NCBI GenBank assembly: GCA_963576475.1 | Contig: OY754980.1 | Span: 32,153,431-32,217,430 of the forward strand | Length of the DNA: 64,000 bases | Source of the DNA: Molanna angustata | Lineage: Eukaryota; Arthropoda; Insecta; Trichoptera; Molannidae | Reading direction: 5' to 3' | Part shown: positions 22,401 to 33,108 of the stretch, in pieces | Layout of the letters: every line of letters begins with the position of its first letter | Position numbering within the stretch: the first letter of the stretch is position 1 | Position numbers and translations under genes: made by a program | The notes under the pieces: model-generated | The model's database searches: none | What the model was told of the DNA's origin: nothing | The model's input: only the letters and a program-made list of their open reading frames with translations

Positions 22401-23644
22401 GCGCTTCTTCGGTAGTGTAGAATGGACCCAAATTCTAATACCTACGTAGCCATATTGTTATACAAATCTTCTTCTTTACCTCTTCTTAGTTCATCTGGGC
22501 TCAACCCCCTTTGATTAACAAACTTCACATCTTTCCGTCCTGTGTCATCTCCGTAGTCAGCTGTGCCTTCATGATATAATTTGTCTTATAAAATCGAGTC
22601 TACATATTTATTTCATATCAATAAAGGGCAATATACCGTTCCAGCCTAACTCAGTGAAGTGTTTAGCCTATCTGGATGTATGTAAGGTTTGCGTGAATGG
22701 GTCTGTACTCGGGGGCATTGTTTGAAACCACATGTATGATAACCAACCGTATTAACGGTTCCCATTTATATGCTTCGGAAAGCCAAGAACGGTCTCATGG
22801 GCACACTTCCAGCACGCACTCTCCACTCTACTTCACTATATACAGTTAGCTCACAATTTCACTCTAATAACGTGCGCACGTTTTACGGCACTTTTTAGAT
22901 ATTCAAGCTTTATGTGTTCAACTTGGAACCTGCCCGCTTTCGACAATAGTGATGGGAAATATATATTCTCGGTCATATTTTATTTGGGTTAAATTTAGAC
23001 ACATAACAGCGTTAAGACATAAACAGCACAATAATGACATCAAGTATTAAGGCCTATTACATTTTGTCGTGATTTAGGAAAAAATAATACAACAAGTTGT
23101 TTCTTAAATGTAATCATCTCATCTCGGAATTTATAAATAAAAAAATGACTAACAGGTTTTAAAACCTTTTGTTGCATAAATTACTTTATAAAAAAATTAA
23201 TTATATTTATCTTTTTTCTCCACTTTTAATACTTGATGTAATTCTATTACAAATTATTATATTATCGTATTCATTAAACAAGTAAATAAAACACAATATA
23301 ACTTTATACTCGTATATATTTTTTTTTGCTACGTAGTGTTCCTTATTTTTATTTTGGTGTAAATATACTGCGTAGGGGAGTTGCACAGTATGTCTTCTGT
23401 ACTTGTCTTCGATATAATATTACAATATAACCGTATAGTCGTATGTATTTGACAATATAACCAAGTACTTGTTGCTACCTACTAGCCGTGACCAGAATGC
23501 GCTCTACCATTTCACGCGCCATGTATATAATGCATCTATCTCTCACACACTGATATGTCCTTTGTGAAACGCGTAAATGGTTTAGATTGTAATTTATAGT
23601 GATATAAAGTTTAATAGTGTTTTATTACGTTATATATAGTATAT
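22401..23644. other. No recognisable feature
   Basis: Includes AATAAAGGGC near 22,620 that could end the LINE fragment. Otherwise AT-rich sequence without supported features. Confidence 0.4.
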
Positions 23645-24300
23645 AATATTATTTATTTATTTATATAATTTATGTACATGTGTACAAAGGCAGGTTTATT
23701 GCCATAAGGCAATTTCTTCCAACCAACCCGAGCAACGTGAAGTCTCTTAGTTAAATTGGTACAGTACTAATTAAGTGAGAAATAAATTGATAAAAAATAA
23801 CATAAAAGAGTAAGAAATATAAAAAAAATTACAAAGAGAAAAAAATGAAAAGAGAGTTTAAAAATAAAAGAATAATAAAAATAACACCTCACATAGCAAT
23901 GAGGAAAAGGAGGTTACGGAAGGATATAGAAGGAATTTAGGAACTATTTGACAAATAAAGTTTTTTTAATTTACCTTTAAATATTTGAATGGATTGAGAT
24001 GACGTTACTTCATCACTTAGGCCATTCCATAGTCTAGCTGATTGTACTTGAAAAGAGGAGCTGAAAACTTCTGTATTGTGAATGGGGATAGCTAGTGTAG
24101 TACGTTCAGCAGATCGAAGGGATAGGCCGTGACTTGACAAGAAAACGACGTTATTTCTTAAATATTGTGGTGAATAGGGATCATAAATAATCTTATAAAG
24201 TAATGACAGAATGTGAATGTAACGACGATCTCGTATCATATATTTATAACTTTTCTTATTACGACGACATTTTAAAGACAAAACAGGCACAAAAATTAAT
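23645..24300 (-). mobile_element. LINE-B, 3' fragment with C-terminal reading frame
   Basis: The plus strand starts with a TTTA tail (23,650-23,667) and GGTTTATTGCCATAAGGCAA, the LINE-B 3' end. The minus frame from 24,290 to 23,937 (117 codons) encodes RDRRYIHILSLLYKIIYD, then LSSHGLSLRSAERTTLAIPI, SFQVQSARLWNGLSDEV and IFKGKLKKLYL. These match the C-terminus of the RT ORF at 46,550-46,900 residue by residue with modest divergence. No RT core is present: a 5'-truncated copy. Confidence 0.85.
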
Positions 24301-24389
24301 AAGCAGTATCAAATTACTTGTTGTTATTTTTATTAAAATGGAATTCCACCAAATATTTAAAAAAAAAAATTCACTATCCTGGGGGAAAA

Positions 24390-24690
24390 TTATTATCTGT
24401 GAGGCACCGGCTTAGAATAGTGCTTCCACTCTTTTCTATTATTGTTTTCGAGTGTCCCGTAAGAGCCGGGTAATCGAAAATACAACAGGCAACTATAACA
24501 TCTCACATAGTTCAGCAATGAGGTTCACCACCCATTCTGAATATAGTGCCTTTTTAGGTGAGACGAGACTGGTGTGTGGGTTTACACAGATATGTTGTGC
24601 TCCCTTTTATAAGGCAATGCACACCCGCACACCTTTCACTGGTTACCCCACATTGTGGGATATGCCGTGATGATATGAATGAAAGAATGA
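24390..24690 (+). repeat. Interspersed SINE-sized repeat (family G), most complete copy
   Basis: It starts GAGGCACCGGCTTAGAATAG, runs through GTGTCCCGTAAGAGCC, CCACCCATTCTGAATATAG, GAGACGAGACTGGTGTGTG and ACCCCACATTGTGGGATATG, and ends in a GAATGAAAGAATGAAT tail. About 300 bp. Other copies lie at 8.5, 12.9, 30.76, 40.4, 52.8 and 60.7 kb. A 72-codon frame runs through it and its counterpart is open in two sister copies. The tail and size suggest a SINE or a LINE 3' end; no clear Pol III box was found. Confidence 0.7.
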
Positions 24691-25814
24691 ATATATGGGG
24701 ATTTCATCAGAGTTAATAGAGAATGACAGCCTTCGTCCAATTGTGCGAAAGTCAACAGATGATCATAACTTCGATTGACACTTGAACAACTTAATATTCC
24801 GTTGTTGATTTGTCATTGTAACTAATAGTTAAAATTATATTAAATAAATCTCGAATCGCCATTCAAAATACTGGACCAAAACTAAAATTACAAATGAATT
24901 AGTGTTCAAATCTAAAATTTCTCTTGACGATAGAGAATTTTTTTTTTGTGACCAAAATTTATGCTAAGTACTTTTTTGTTTTCATTTCTCCATCACTAGT
25001 CATATACAATTCGACTCTTCATTATTGGTTTTGTTTTTAAACTGAAGCACTTTGTTAGCCCTCCAGGACCAGCAGTAATGCTTCCAAATGACTTTGCAAA
25101 AAGTCTCAACTTTATTATTGACACAATTCTATTTTATATACCTCAATGAATTTGTTTTGTCTCTCCAATGCCCACCCTTTATTTCTAAAAAAAAACAATT
25201 TATTTTAACCTTTTTTTATTTTGTACTACTTGTTTATTGTATTTTTTGTGTTTCCATAAAATATACACCAATTGTATATAAACATTATTATTTTAAATAC
25301 TTACAACAAAAAATAAAGCGTTCATTGACATACTGCCTGTAGTATGCACTTCTATAAAAGAATTGGCAGCTTATATTGTAAATTTTCAATTATTTGAAGG
25401 AAACATATAATCCTATATTCAAGCTTCAATTTTGAATAATTCACGCATCCAGCTACTTAACACATCAAAAAGTAAGGCTATTTGCAGTTTCATTTACTAT
25501 CTATCCTAGCGATTCCTAAGCATTTAAAATTTAATGATATCATAAAAACTTTAATTATGATTTCATATTTAAATGGAATTTTATCAAGGAATTTATTCGA
25601 AAAAACTTCATGGTACTGTTAAAATACTTTCCGCGAATAGTCTAGCTAACCTTTAACTTTTCATCTCTTCCTTGTCTATTAAAGCTCTAGTTTCTTGACC
25701 ATTTAAGACAATCAGAAACACTGTTAGCTCCACCTCCTTAAGTTAACCAGTCGAATATATCGAAAACCAGTACCTTCACAATCTTGATAATATGCTCCAA
25801 GGAAAATATTTCTC
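24691..25814. other. No recognisable feature
   Basis: AT-rich. An 84-codon plus frame (25,088-25,342) is Phe/Tyr/Leu-rich, typical of translated T-rich DNA, and is not called. Confidence 0.45.
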
Positions 25815-26115
25815 TCCATACCATCGAGCAATTTCCATATTAGGTAAGTAAAGAGAACCGAACACCAAATTCCTTACTCTTGACATACATTTTCATTCAC
25901 GTCCATGCATCGTTTCATACCCTCTCTTCTGTTATACTTTCTTCTAACGTCCCCATCTTTCAGAATTTTATTTATGTGATCGTGCCAACTTTTCCTTGGC
26001 CGACCTCTACTTTTTGTCCCTCTTTTATTAGGCTTATATACTTTTTTGTCAGACGGTCATTACTCCTTCTTTCTACGTGGTCAAACCGCCTTAGGATATT
26101 TATTTACATCTTAAC
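25815..26115 (-). mobile_element. RTE-type LINE (family A), degenerate 3' fragment
   Basis: The plus strand reads ACCATCGAGC and GTAAAGAGAACCGAACACC, the reverse of the family A 3' end at 62,400-62,445. Further on, GAATTTTATTTATGTGATCG then TGCCAACTTTTCCTTGGCCG correspond to the HDHVN...RPRKxW segment. Several substitutions and stops break the frame. Confidence 0.7.
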
Positions 26116-26554
26116 TACTACATCTATTTCGTAAATCGTTATATTGGATCTGAATATTATGTAATACTTACAATAATCTGTATGAAAGTATTATACATTC
26201 TATATTCTACAAAAAGCAACGGGTCATTCAATATAATATATCTTAGTCAAGTGAAGTATTTCATTTCTGAATGTTGCCATATGAAAAAGTAATTTGAAAG
26301 TTTTCCAATGTCCCGGTCCGTCGGTCACATTTAAACACTGTGAATATTGATATCCATTATCCTGAGTCCACAGAGGCTGGAGGAGCGGTCATAAATTTGT
26401 CAGATCCATAATCTGAAGATATCGGTTAACCATGGCAAGAGCAAACAATCGGTATACAGGACCATAGATAATCTGTGTGCGGGGCAGTTTGTCATAGACC
26501 TATGGATAGGGTTACCATAACTTACAGGAACTAATACTGGACAATATTTGAGAT
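26116..26554. other. No recognisable feature
   Basis: No gene, fold or repeat match that I can support. Confidence 0.4.
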
Positions 26555-26820
26555 GCCTAAAACTGGGGACATGCCTAGAACCTTCAGACTACGCAAACCC
26601 TGAAAGAAAATTGGAAAGTTTCTACGTTTAAAATTTCAATCTTGTAGTATTATTTTCAATAAAATAATCAAAAAATATACATAATCATGAATTAGTAATA
26701 AATTTATTTTTCTATCTACATAAGACAGTTTTTCTAATCTGTGATTTTTTATTTTGATGTTTTTTTACATAATAATATATTTAGAGGCAAGCCTATATTC
26801 TCGGCTTCTATAAGCAATCC
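26555..26820 (+). repeat. Interspersed repeat (family J)
   Basis: CATGCCTAGAACCTTCAG, GACTACGCAAACCCTGAAA, then CAATCTTGTAGTATTATT, GACAGTTTTTCTAATCTGTG and GAGGCAAGCCTATATTCT recur in the same order at 54,255-54,610. It is non-coding; the GGGGCGTGCATAGAATC start in the second copy is hAT-like but no matching second end was found. Confidence 0.5.
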
Positions 26821-26845
26821 GCTACTGCCTTTTTTTTAATTTTTA

Positions 26846-26960
26846 AATGAATATGTCCTTGTTAAACAAGTAGCACAAGCATTTATTTGCTTATTTTAGG
26901 GAACGTAGGAAGATGTATATGTACTCGTTTAACAAGGACATATTCATTAAAAAAAAAAAT
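26846..26960 (+). repeat. tRNA-Thr-like SINE 3' body, forms inverted pair with next
   Basis: It contains AGCACAAGCATTTATTTGC, AGGGAACGTAGGAAGATG and AACAAGGACATATTCATT in plus orientation, then an A-run. Just before it, ATGAATATGTCCTTGTTAAA is a piece in the opposite orientation. The copy immediately following is inverted, so two SINE tails meet. Confidence 0.7.
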
Positions 26961-27095
26961 CTTCTTACGTTCCCTAAATAACCAAATAAATGCTTGTGCT
27001 TAGGTGAACGAAATCGGTCGAGGCAGGATTCGAACTCGCGACCACTGGATTACTAGCCCAGCGCGCTAGAACCGCTCTGCCACCGACCCATCTGA
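26961..27095 (-). repeat. tRNA-Thr-derived SINE with well-preserved tRNA head
   Basis: On the minus strand the head reads TGGCAGAGCGGTTCTAGCGC (A box), then an anticodon arm CTGGG/TCCAG with loop CTAGTAA, and GCGAGTTCGAATCCTGCC (B box). The loop CTAGTAA with AGT at its centre is that of tRNA-Thr. It is followed by CTCGACCGATTTCG and the SINE body. No acceptor stem pairing, so it is a SINE promoter, not a tRNA gene. Confidence 0.8.
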
Positions 27096-27804
27096 ACCTT
27101 TAATCACACTCAACGATACAACGCACCGTGTCAAGCACATGTACTATATGCATATTTATATAGTGAAACATTCGAGGTTTTTCCTAGTATCATTTTTTAA
27201 CTTACATAAACATTACCAAACTATTTTACCCTCTCAAATTTTTTGAGTGATTTTAATTTTGCAATTATTATACAAAGTGAGTGGGTTGAGGCCAACGCTA
27301 CACTTCTCACTTCTAAGTCTCTCCACAAAGTATTCCAATTTTGTATGGAAATTTTTCGGCATTTTCATGAAAGGAATTTGTTTAATTATTATTGATTTTG
27401 ATATTCCATTATGAAAACTTGATCATTATTCAATGCCATTTTATGAAAGTGATGCGCCTTTTTATCAATTTGAAAACAAATATATCAAATGTTTAGTTTC
27501 TTGAGCTTGGGGTCACTTTCAAATATTTGACAGTTAATAAAATTGAGAAGCACTGATCAGATATCCTTCAAAATCTAATGAGATCTAAGAGAGTATTATA
27601 AAAACAAATTTGCAAAATTTAAAAATTATCGAATGAGTAATTTGGTCTTTAATCTATAAAGAAGTATTAACACGCCGCACATAGTACATAGCAAATAGCA
27701 CTTAGGGTCGTATTACGCATGTTATATAAGAAAACGGTAAGATAATCTTTCCCTGTCCAAATTCTCACGTCGTATTACACAAGTTATTTGGTATTATCTG
27801 TTAT
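27096..27804. other. Mostly featureless; possible family H relic
   Basis: GGGTTGAGGCCAACGCTACA (27,284-27,303) and TCTCTCCAC resemble GGGTTGTGGCCAACACTA at 43,385, hinting at a degraded repeat. Nothing else is supported. Confidence 0.3.
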
Positions 27805-27890
27805 ATCATAATATATACTTGGACGATTTATATAGCGCCGTTTTTGTGAGAGCTCACCTCAAGGGCGCTAATCATAATAATATCACATTG
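27805..27890 (-). mobile_element. L2-like LINE 3' tail
   Basis: GATTTATATAGCGCCGTTTT then CACCTCAAGGGCGCTAATC; in reverse AGCGCCCTTGAGGTG ... GGCGCTATATAAATC, essentially the same tail as at 51,556-51,597. No coding part adjoins. Confidence 0.7.
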
Positions 27891-28404
27891 TACACATCAC
27901 ACACACGCGCGCGGTTACATTATGTTACATTTTGATGAAACTTTCAAAATACAATATCAGCATGATACTAGTTGATAATCTGCAATAAAAAAATACCTTA
28001 CAAAATGCGAATTCATAACTCCCCACTATATCCCCTTGGGTTAGTGAGGAGTAAAAAATAATAGAAAATCAATGTGCCACTCAGTTTTGAACCATACATA
28101 TATGTATTTTGTCGAAAAACGGGACATAAAGACTAAAGTTAATATTTTGTTCAAACTTTATCATTTAACTTAGGTATTAGTTGACTTTTTTTAAAGACTA
28201 CAGTCTTAATCGAGCTTTGACCTCATTTAACTTTAGACTCCAACTCGTAGCAAAAAGGTTCTCAATTTAAAGACGACATGGTCTTAATGTCATCATCTCA
28301 TCTTAATTTTGTTGCAGCTTTCTCCTACCTCCTGACTATCCACGATTTTCTCAAGTATTTGGCATCCTTAACACATGGCTAGCCCATCTCTATCTGAGTA
28401 ATAT
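27891..28404. other. No recognisable feature
   Basis: AT-rich, no supported feature. Confidence 0.4.
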
Positions 28405-28490
28405 GTTCTTCTTCTTCTTCTTCTTCCTTTTCATAGATCCGAAGATTCTTTTTCTCCTGCGATGTGGACTGCCAACTGTGTTAAGATTAA
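28405..28490 (-). mobile_element. Probable RTE-type LINE 3' tail with GAA repeats
   Basis: A TTC run (28,407-28,427) followed by TTTTCATAGATCCGAAGATT: in reverse it ends in GAA repeats as the family B copy at 36,192-36,212 does. Coding sequence is too short to confirm. Confidence 0.35.
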
Positions 28491-28504
28491 TTTATATTTT
28501 TAAT

Positions 28505-28612
28505 AAATAAAAATAAAAACACTTGTTTAAAATAAATTCCACTATTTATTTAAGGACTACAACCTACTACCGATTTCAAGCTAAGCACATTTTCAAGTGT
28601 GTTAAGATATTG
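28505..28612 (-). mobile_element. Penelope-like element terminus with degenerate hammerhead motif
   Basis: Minus strand: CTTGAAAATGTGC, then GC, TGAAATCGGTAGTAGG, followed by TAAATAGTGGAATTTATTTT. The GAAA box (28,574-28,577 in plus coordinates), ATCGGT in the stem III position and a trailing AATAxxGTGG segment match the PLE terminus at 49,030. The first box (TTGAAAA) departs from CTGANGA, so this copy should be inactive. Confidence 0.5.
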
Positions 28613-28915
28613 TTCTTGTGCCTTAAGTTTTATAAGTGCATATTTATCACCACGGAATATGTGGCCTTAACATGCGGCTTTGCGTCTCTTGACAGTGGTC
28701 CCTTTCTTTCTCTTTTTTCCATCATATTAAAAATACTTTCATTTGAGACCCTTACTATCAATGAGATGCGCATAAAACTTTTGTTTAGCCACATCTCGAG
28801 TCCAACCTTTAACTTCGTGCTACTGTGTTGGCAACAGGTATGCTTTAACAGCTCTCCATAACGGGTAGAGTTGAAATATTGGAGACTTTATAAATACAAT
28901 GACAGTCTCCCTTAT
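28613..28915. other. No recognisable feature
   Basis: The 112-codon plus frame at 28,523-28,861 overlaps the PLE terminus and has no domain. Confidence 0.4.
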
Positions 28916-29110
28916 ATGGCCTTCGTGGCTCAGTTGGTTGGGTATCTGACTGCCGATCCAAAGGTCCCGAGTTTGATTCCCGGTGGAGACAGTTTTTAAT
29001 TGTGTTTTCAGTCTGGATCTGTGAGACGATTAATATCGTAAGTCTCCAGAATGTGACAACTAAATATTTGACATCGTACTTGTTAGTTGCCCGAGATGCA
29101 ATATTAAAAT
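28916..29110 (+). repeat. tRNA-Cys-derived SINE, complete copy
   Basis: The head has CGTGGCTCAGTTGG (A box), an anticodon arm with TGACTGCCGATCC (sister copies have ACTGCAGATC, as in tRNA-Cys with anticodon GCA), and GAGTTTGATTCCCGG (B box). The body continues GTGTTTTCAGTCTGGATCTG, TGAGACGATTAATATCG and TCTCCAGAATGTGACAAC, and the 3' region has TTGTTAGTTGCCCGAGA. Copies at 30.2, 36.3, 47.5 and 58.4 kb share this order. Pol III transcription would be expected in an intact copy. Confidence 0.85.
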
Positions 29111-29867
29111 ATACTGGGCGTATGGAAACCCTACCAAGGGGTTAACCGGACCAACCAACTGCGGGTCAGTGGGAATGCTCCTCGTCTAATTCGGGAAGGC
29201 CATCTAAACCCCTCCCCCCATTCTTCAGGACGTCATATCATCCCCACTGTCCATTTCATCCCCTTTCCATACTTAACCGTAATATTGGCAAACAAAACAA
29301 TTCGGTCAAACCTCTAATATATAGTTGGTAGGTTGGTACTATGAACAATATAATATTACTGAAACTTTGTTTACATTGTATACAGTTCACTCTTATAGGT
29401 ACCCTGTTTTGTCGTGTTTTTGACAACGTTGCATGCATTTCAATTGTTTAAAGATAAGTTTAATCAGTTGAATTAATATTTCCATAATAATTGTATAACA
29501 ATTTTCTGTGAGTATTAAGGATCTTGTATACCTTAGGCATACGGATATACACAAATATGCACACTAAATTACCATCTAATGTATGAAACACGAAAAAAAT
29601 TTGTATGTCACAATATTTTTGCGTGAGGAAAATCTATTTTTTTAAATAGCATCGATTGAAGTAAAAATCTACTTCATAGGCCTTGTATATATTTTTATTT
29701 TTATTTTATTTACATATTTTAATACAGTACATTTTATACAAAGTACCTTTACCTAGTAAAAATATTGAAATTTTACTATCTCATTAGGCTGAATGCCTGT
29801 TCTGTTAATTATAAAAGATTTTTTGCATGCAGAAATATATTTTATTATTTATTTATTTCTATCCAAA
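29111..29867. other. No recognisable feature
   Basis: 29,111-29,275 is unusually C-rich for the window (CCCCTCCCCCCATTC) and could be a repeat fragment. The rest is AT-rich with TTTA tracts. Confidence 0.4.
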
Positions 29868-30108
29868 ACATAGAGTAAATAATATAAGATATAAAACATA
29901 GAGTAGATAATATAAGATATAAAACATAGAGTAGATAATATAAGATATAAAACATAGAGTAGATAATATAAGATATAAAACATAGAGTAGATAATATAAG
30001 ATATAAAACATAGAGTAGATAATATAAGATATAAAACATAGAGTAGATAATATAAGATATAAAACATAGAGTAGATAATATAAGATATAAAACATAGAGT
30101 AGATAGGC
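29868..30108. repeat. 28-bp minisatellite, about 8.5 copies
   Basis: The unit begins TAGAGTAGATAATATAAG and repeats at 29,871, 29,899 and so on to 30,095. Copies are nearly identical, the first having AAAT for GAT. There are no minus-strand stops, so all three minus frames stay open for 64-93 codons; these are artefacts. Confidence 0.95.
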
Positions 30109-30193
30109 AAAAGAATGCCCCGCCGCTCATTCAATATACGAATGCATCCGACTCCGCATTTGAGAATCTCCGTCGATACGAAGATATTTCACA

Positions 30194-30345
30194 GGTAATT
30201 AGGTACTATGTCAAATATTAATTTCACACGCACCCAATAACAAGTTGCCACATTCTAGAAACTTACGATATTTATCGTCTCACAGATCCAGACTGAAAAC
30301 ACAATTATAAATTGTGTCTCCGCCGGGAATCGAACCAGGGACCTT
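30194..30345 (-). repeat. tRNA-Cys-derived SINE, head-truncated
   Basis: AGGTACTATGTCAAATATTA, CCCAATAACAAGTTGCCAC, TTATCGTCTCACAGATCC and GCCGGGAATCGAACCAGGGA correspond in reverse to 3' region, body and B box. The A-box half is missing. Confidence 0.8.
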
Positions 30346-30469
30346 TCGCTCATATCATAATTTGGTTTATAATATTTTATATACTTAACGTTGGAAATGT
30401 CTATTGTATTTTATGTTAGAGGATACGTTTTGTATACTTCTATTTATTACGAAAGGAAATATGAAATAT

Positions 30470-30542
30470 CTGGTTGGTTGGAAGAAATTGCCTAATGGCA
30501 ATAAGCCCGCCATGTACAAGAAGATGTATAAATAAATAAATA
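30470..30542 (+). mobile_element. LINE-B 3' terminus
   Basis: TGGTTGGTTGGAAGAAATTG, CCTAATGGCAATAAGCCC and the tail GATGTATAAATAAATAAATA are nearly identical to 47,055-47,155. A strongly 5'-truncated copy of about 70 bp. Confidence 0.8.
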
Positions 30543-31204
30543 TGTATGTTCTAGAAATGTGCTACACAGATTGCATAAAACCAGGAGCAAAGAATTGTGT
30601 TCACTATTAATTTTACATCTGCTGTAATAAAACTGAAGAATACAGCACTTTTTTCAATAAAAAATATTTGACTCCTTTAACATTTCCACTTTTCGCAATA
30701 ACTCTTGAAATATCTTTCTTTGATTTTGTTGTTATTCGGTTTTGATTTTATTCATTCATTCATTCATACCGTCACGGCATAATCCTAAAATGTGCCACGG
30801 CGGCGGTCGTCTATAGGTTCATTTAAATCAATATTTTTGTTGTCACTCTCTGTATGTATTCCATTCAACGAATATCATTCGTGTCTATTGAAACTTATGA
30901 TTTTTCCGTTTTGGTTTCGTGATGATATTATTTTATATGGAGCAACGTATTTTTACCGTTCCATTTCTTGTTTCTACTTTTGACAAACAAAAAAAAAGGT
31001 ATAACCGACCCTAGATCCAATTAAATTTGAAATAAAATTCGGTAATGTATTTTTTGCTGTATTTTTATGTGAATTTGTCGCAAAATGCACGCCATCTTAT
31101 GTTAGGAGCGCGAGCAATCACGCACATCAAACTAACAAGGTTGCCGCAAATTACAATTAGGACACAAGTTAATCAATAAACAAACAATAAAAACATATTT
31201 CGGT
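30543..31204. other. Mostly featureless; short family G piece at 30,755-30,800
   Basis: ATTCATTCATTCATACCGTC then ACGGCATAATCC marks the end of a family G copy in reverse. The remaining sequence is AT-rich with nothing supported. Confidence 0.45.
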
Positions 31205-32505
31205 TATAATATTTCTAAGTAACAATACAATTAGTCATCACAAAAATGATTGTCTGACAATAATCGCTTATACATAGCTAGGGAATCTGCAAAAATGTCA
31301 GTTATATTAGCATATTTATTTCTCAATCTATGGAATCTTCTTATTGAGGAATTATATAATAGTAAGTACCGGGTATTACATTCTTAAGTAACAATACAAT
31401 TAGTCATCACAACAAATGTACGTCTGACAATAATCGCTTGTACATAGCTAGGGAATCTACAAAAATGTCAGTTATATTAGCATATTTATTTCCCAATCTA
31501 TGGAATCTTCTTATTGGGGAATTATATAATAGATAGTACCGGGTATAACATTCTTAAGTAACAATACAATTAGTCATCACAACAAATGTACGTCTGACAA
31601 TAATCGCTTGTACATAGCTAGGGAATCTACAAAAATGTCAGTTATATTAGCATATTTATTTCTCAATCTATGGAATCTTCTTATTGAGGAATTATATAAT
31701 AGTAAGTACCGGGTATAACATTCTTAAGTAACAATACAATTAGTCATCACAACAAATGTACGTCTGACAATAATCGCTTGTACATAGCTAGGGAATCTAC
31801 AAAAATGTCAGTTATATTAGCATATTTATTTCCCACTCTATGGAATCTTCTTATTGGGGAATTATATAATAGATAGTACCGGGTATAACATTCTTAAGTA
31901 ACAATACAATTAGTCATCACAACAAATGTACGTCTGACAATAATCGCTTGTACATAGCTAGGGAATCTACAAAAATGTCAGTTATATTAGCATATTTATT
32001 TCTCAATCTATGGAATCTTCTTATTGAGGAATTATATAATAGTAAGTACCGGGTATAACATTCTTAAGTAACAATACAATTAGTCATCACAACAAATGTA
32101 CGTCTGACAATAATCGCTTGTACATAGCTAGGGAATCTGGAAAAATGTCAGTTATATTAGCATATTTATTTCCCAATCTATGGAATCTTCTTATTGGGGA
32201 ATTATATAATAGATAGTACCGGGTATAACATTCTTAAGTAACAATACAATTAGTCATCACAACAAATGTACGTCTGACAATAATCGCTTGTACATAGCTA
32301 GGGAATCTGGAAAAATGTCAGTTATATTAGCATATTTATTTCCCAATCTATGGAATCTTCTTATTGGGGAATTATATAATAGATAGTACCGGGTATAACA
32401 TTCTTAAGTAACAATACAATTAGTCATCACAACAAATGTACGTCTGACAATAATCGCTTGTACATAGCTAGGGAATCTGTAAAAATATCAGTTATATTAG
32501 CATAT
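31205..32505. repeat. 170-bp satellite, about 7.6 units with alternating subtypes
   Basis: TTCTTAAGTAACAATAC recurs at exact 170-bp steps: 31,381, 31,551, 31,721, 31,891, 32,061, 32,231 and 32,401, with a first unit from about 31,211. Two subtypes alternate: one has TTCTCAATC with TTGAGGAATT and AGTAAGTACC, the other TTCCCAATC with TTGGGGAATT and AGATAGTACC. Order is A-B-A-B-A-B-B, then a partial unit, implying a 340-bp dimer with a later single-unit duplication. No coding frame. The ~170-bp length is typical of nucleosome-scale satellites. Confidence 0.97.
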
Positions 32506-32969
32506 GTTTTATCTTTGTATGTATTTTTTTTTGTTCAATGTGATTATTTAATTGTATTTTAATTTCAACAAAGGTGTTATAAATCGAATTGAATGCCCTG
32601 TTAACTGCCAATTGTTTGGTTTTTATGTTTCCATCACTATCAAGAAATATAGCCATTATAAAACGAAATATCCATAAAATGTTACCACCTCTAAGCTAAT
32701 TAATTTGACGGAGAATGTGAAAAATTCGTATAAATTGTCGAATTTATTGGCGGGAAATTGCGGTGTTTTATTATATAATACATACATACATACTATATAC
32801 ATATATATACCTATCGTTATTTATTCAGCGAAAAAGATTCAGCAGTGAAACATTTTATTCGACTCTAAACTTTATGACCAAATACGCAACTACTTCAATT
32901 CCATATAAGGCTCCAATAATTCAATATCGGACAGTTTACCACAAAAATTCATAGCAAAATATTCATTGA
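32506..32969. other. No recognisable feature
   Basis: AT-rich tract; a 63-codon frame at 32,763-32,954 has no domain. Confidence 0.4.
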
Positions 32970-33095
32970 TAATAATAATAATTTTATTATAAACACTTTC
33001 TTGCACCCTGCGCAAGTGACGATTTTATCGCCAAATGGAAATTTCTTCCAACAAACCAGCTTTTCCACCCCAGAGAAGCAATTTGCGTGAAAAAT
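32970..33095 (-). mobile_element. LINE 3' tail, diverged
   Basis: An ATA-rich run, AAACACTTTCTTGCACCC, then TCGCCAAATGGAAATTTCTT and CCAACAAACCAGC resemble the reversed LINE-B 3' end (ATTGCCxxxxGGCAATTTCTTCCAACCAACC). A related tail may sit at 61,685-61,740. Confidence 0.4.
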
Positions 33096-33108
33096 TAATT
33101 AAAATAGA

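Noticed and set aside
24452..24670. Conserved small protein in family G
   Set aside because: The frame is shared between copies, but in the block that I compared the differences are all amino-acid-changing, which does not indicate selection; kept as a finding, not called as CDS.
27020..27095. Functional tRNA-Thr gene
   Set aside because: A box, anticodon loop and B box are recognisable, but the acceptor stem does not pair and a SINE body follows; the same holds for the tRNA-Cys-like heads.
28523..28861. 112-codon plus-strand ORF
   Set aside because: Starts inside a PLE terminus on the opposite strand and has no recognisable domain.
29845..30134. Three overlapping minus-strand Tyr/Leu/Ile-rich ORFs
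   Set aside because: All three frames are open because the 28-bp unit lacks stops on that strand; a translation artefact.
31205..32505. CRISPR-like or other regularly spaced array
   Set aside because: The whole 170-bp unit is repeated with no unique spacers, and the genome context is eukaryotic; it is a satellite.
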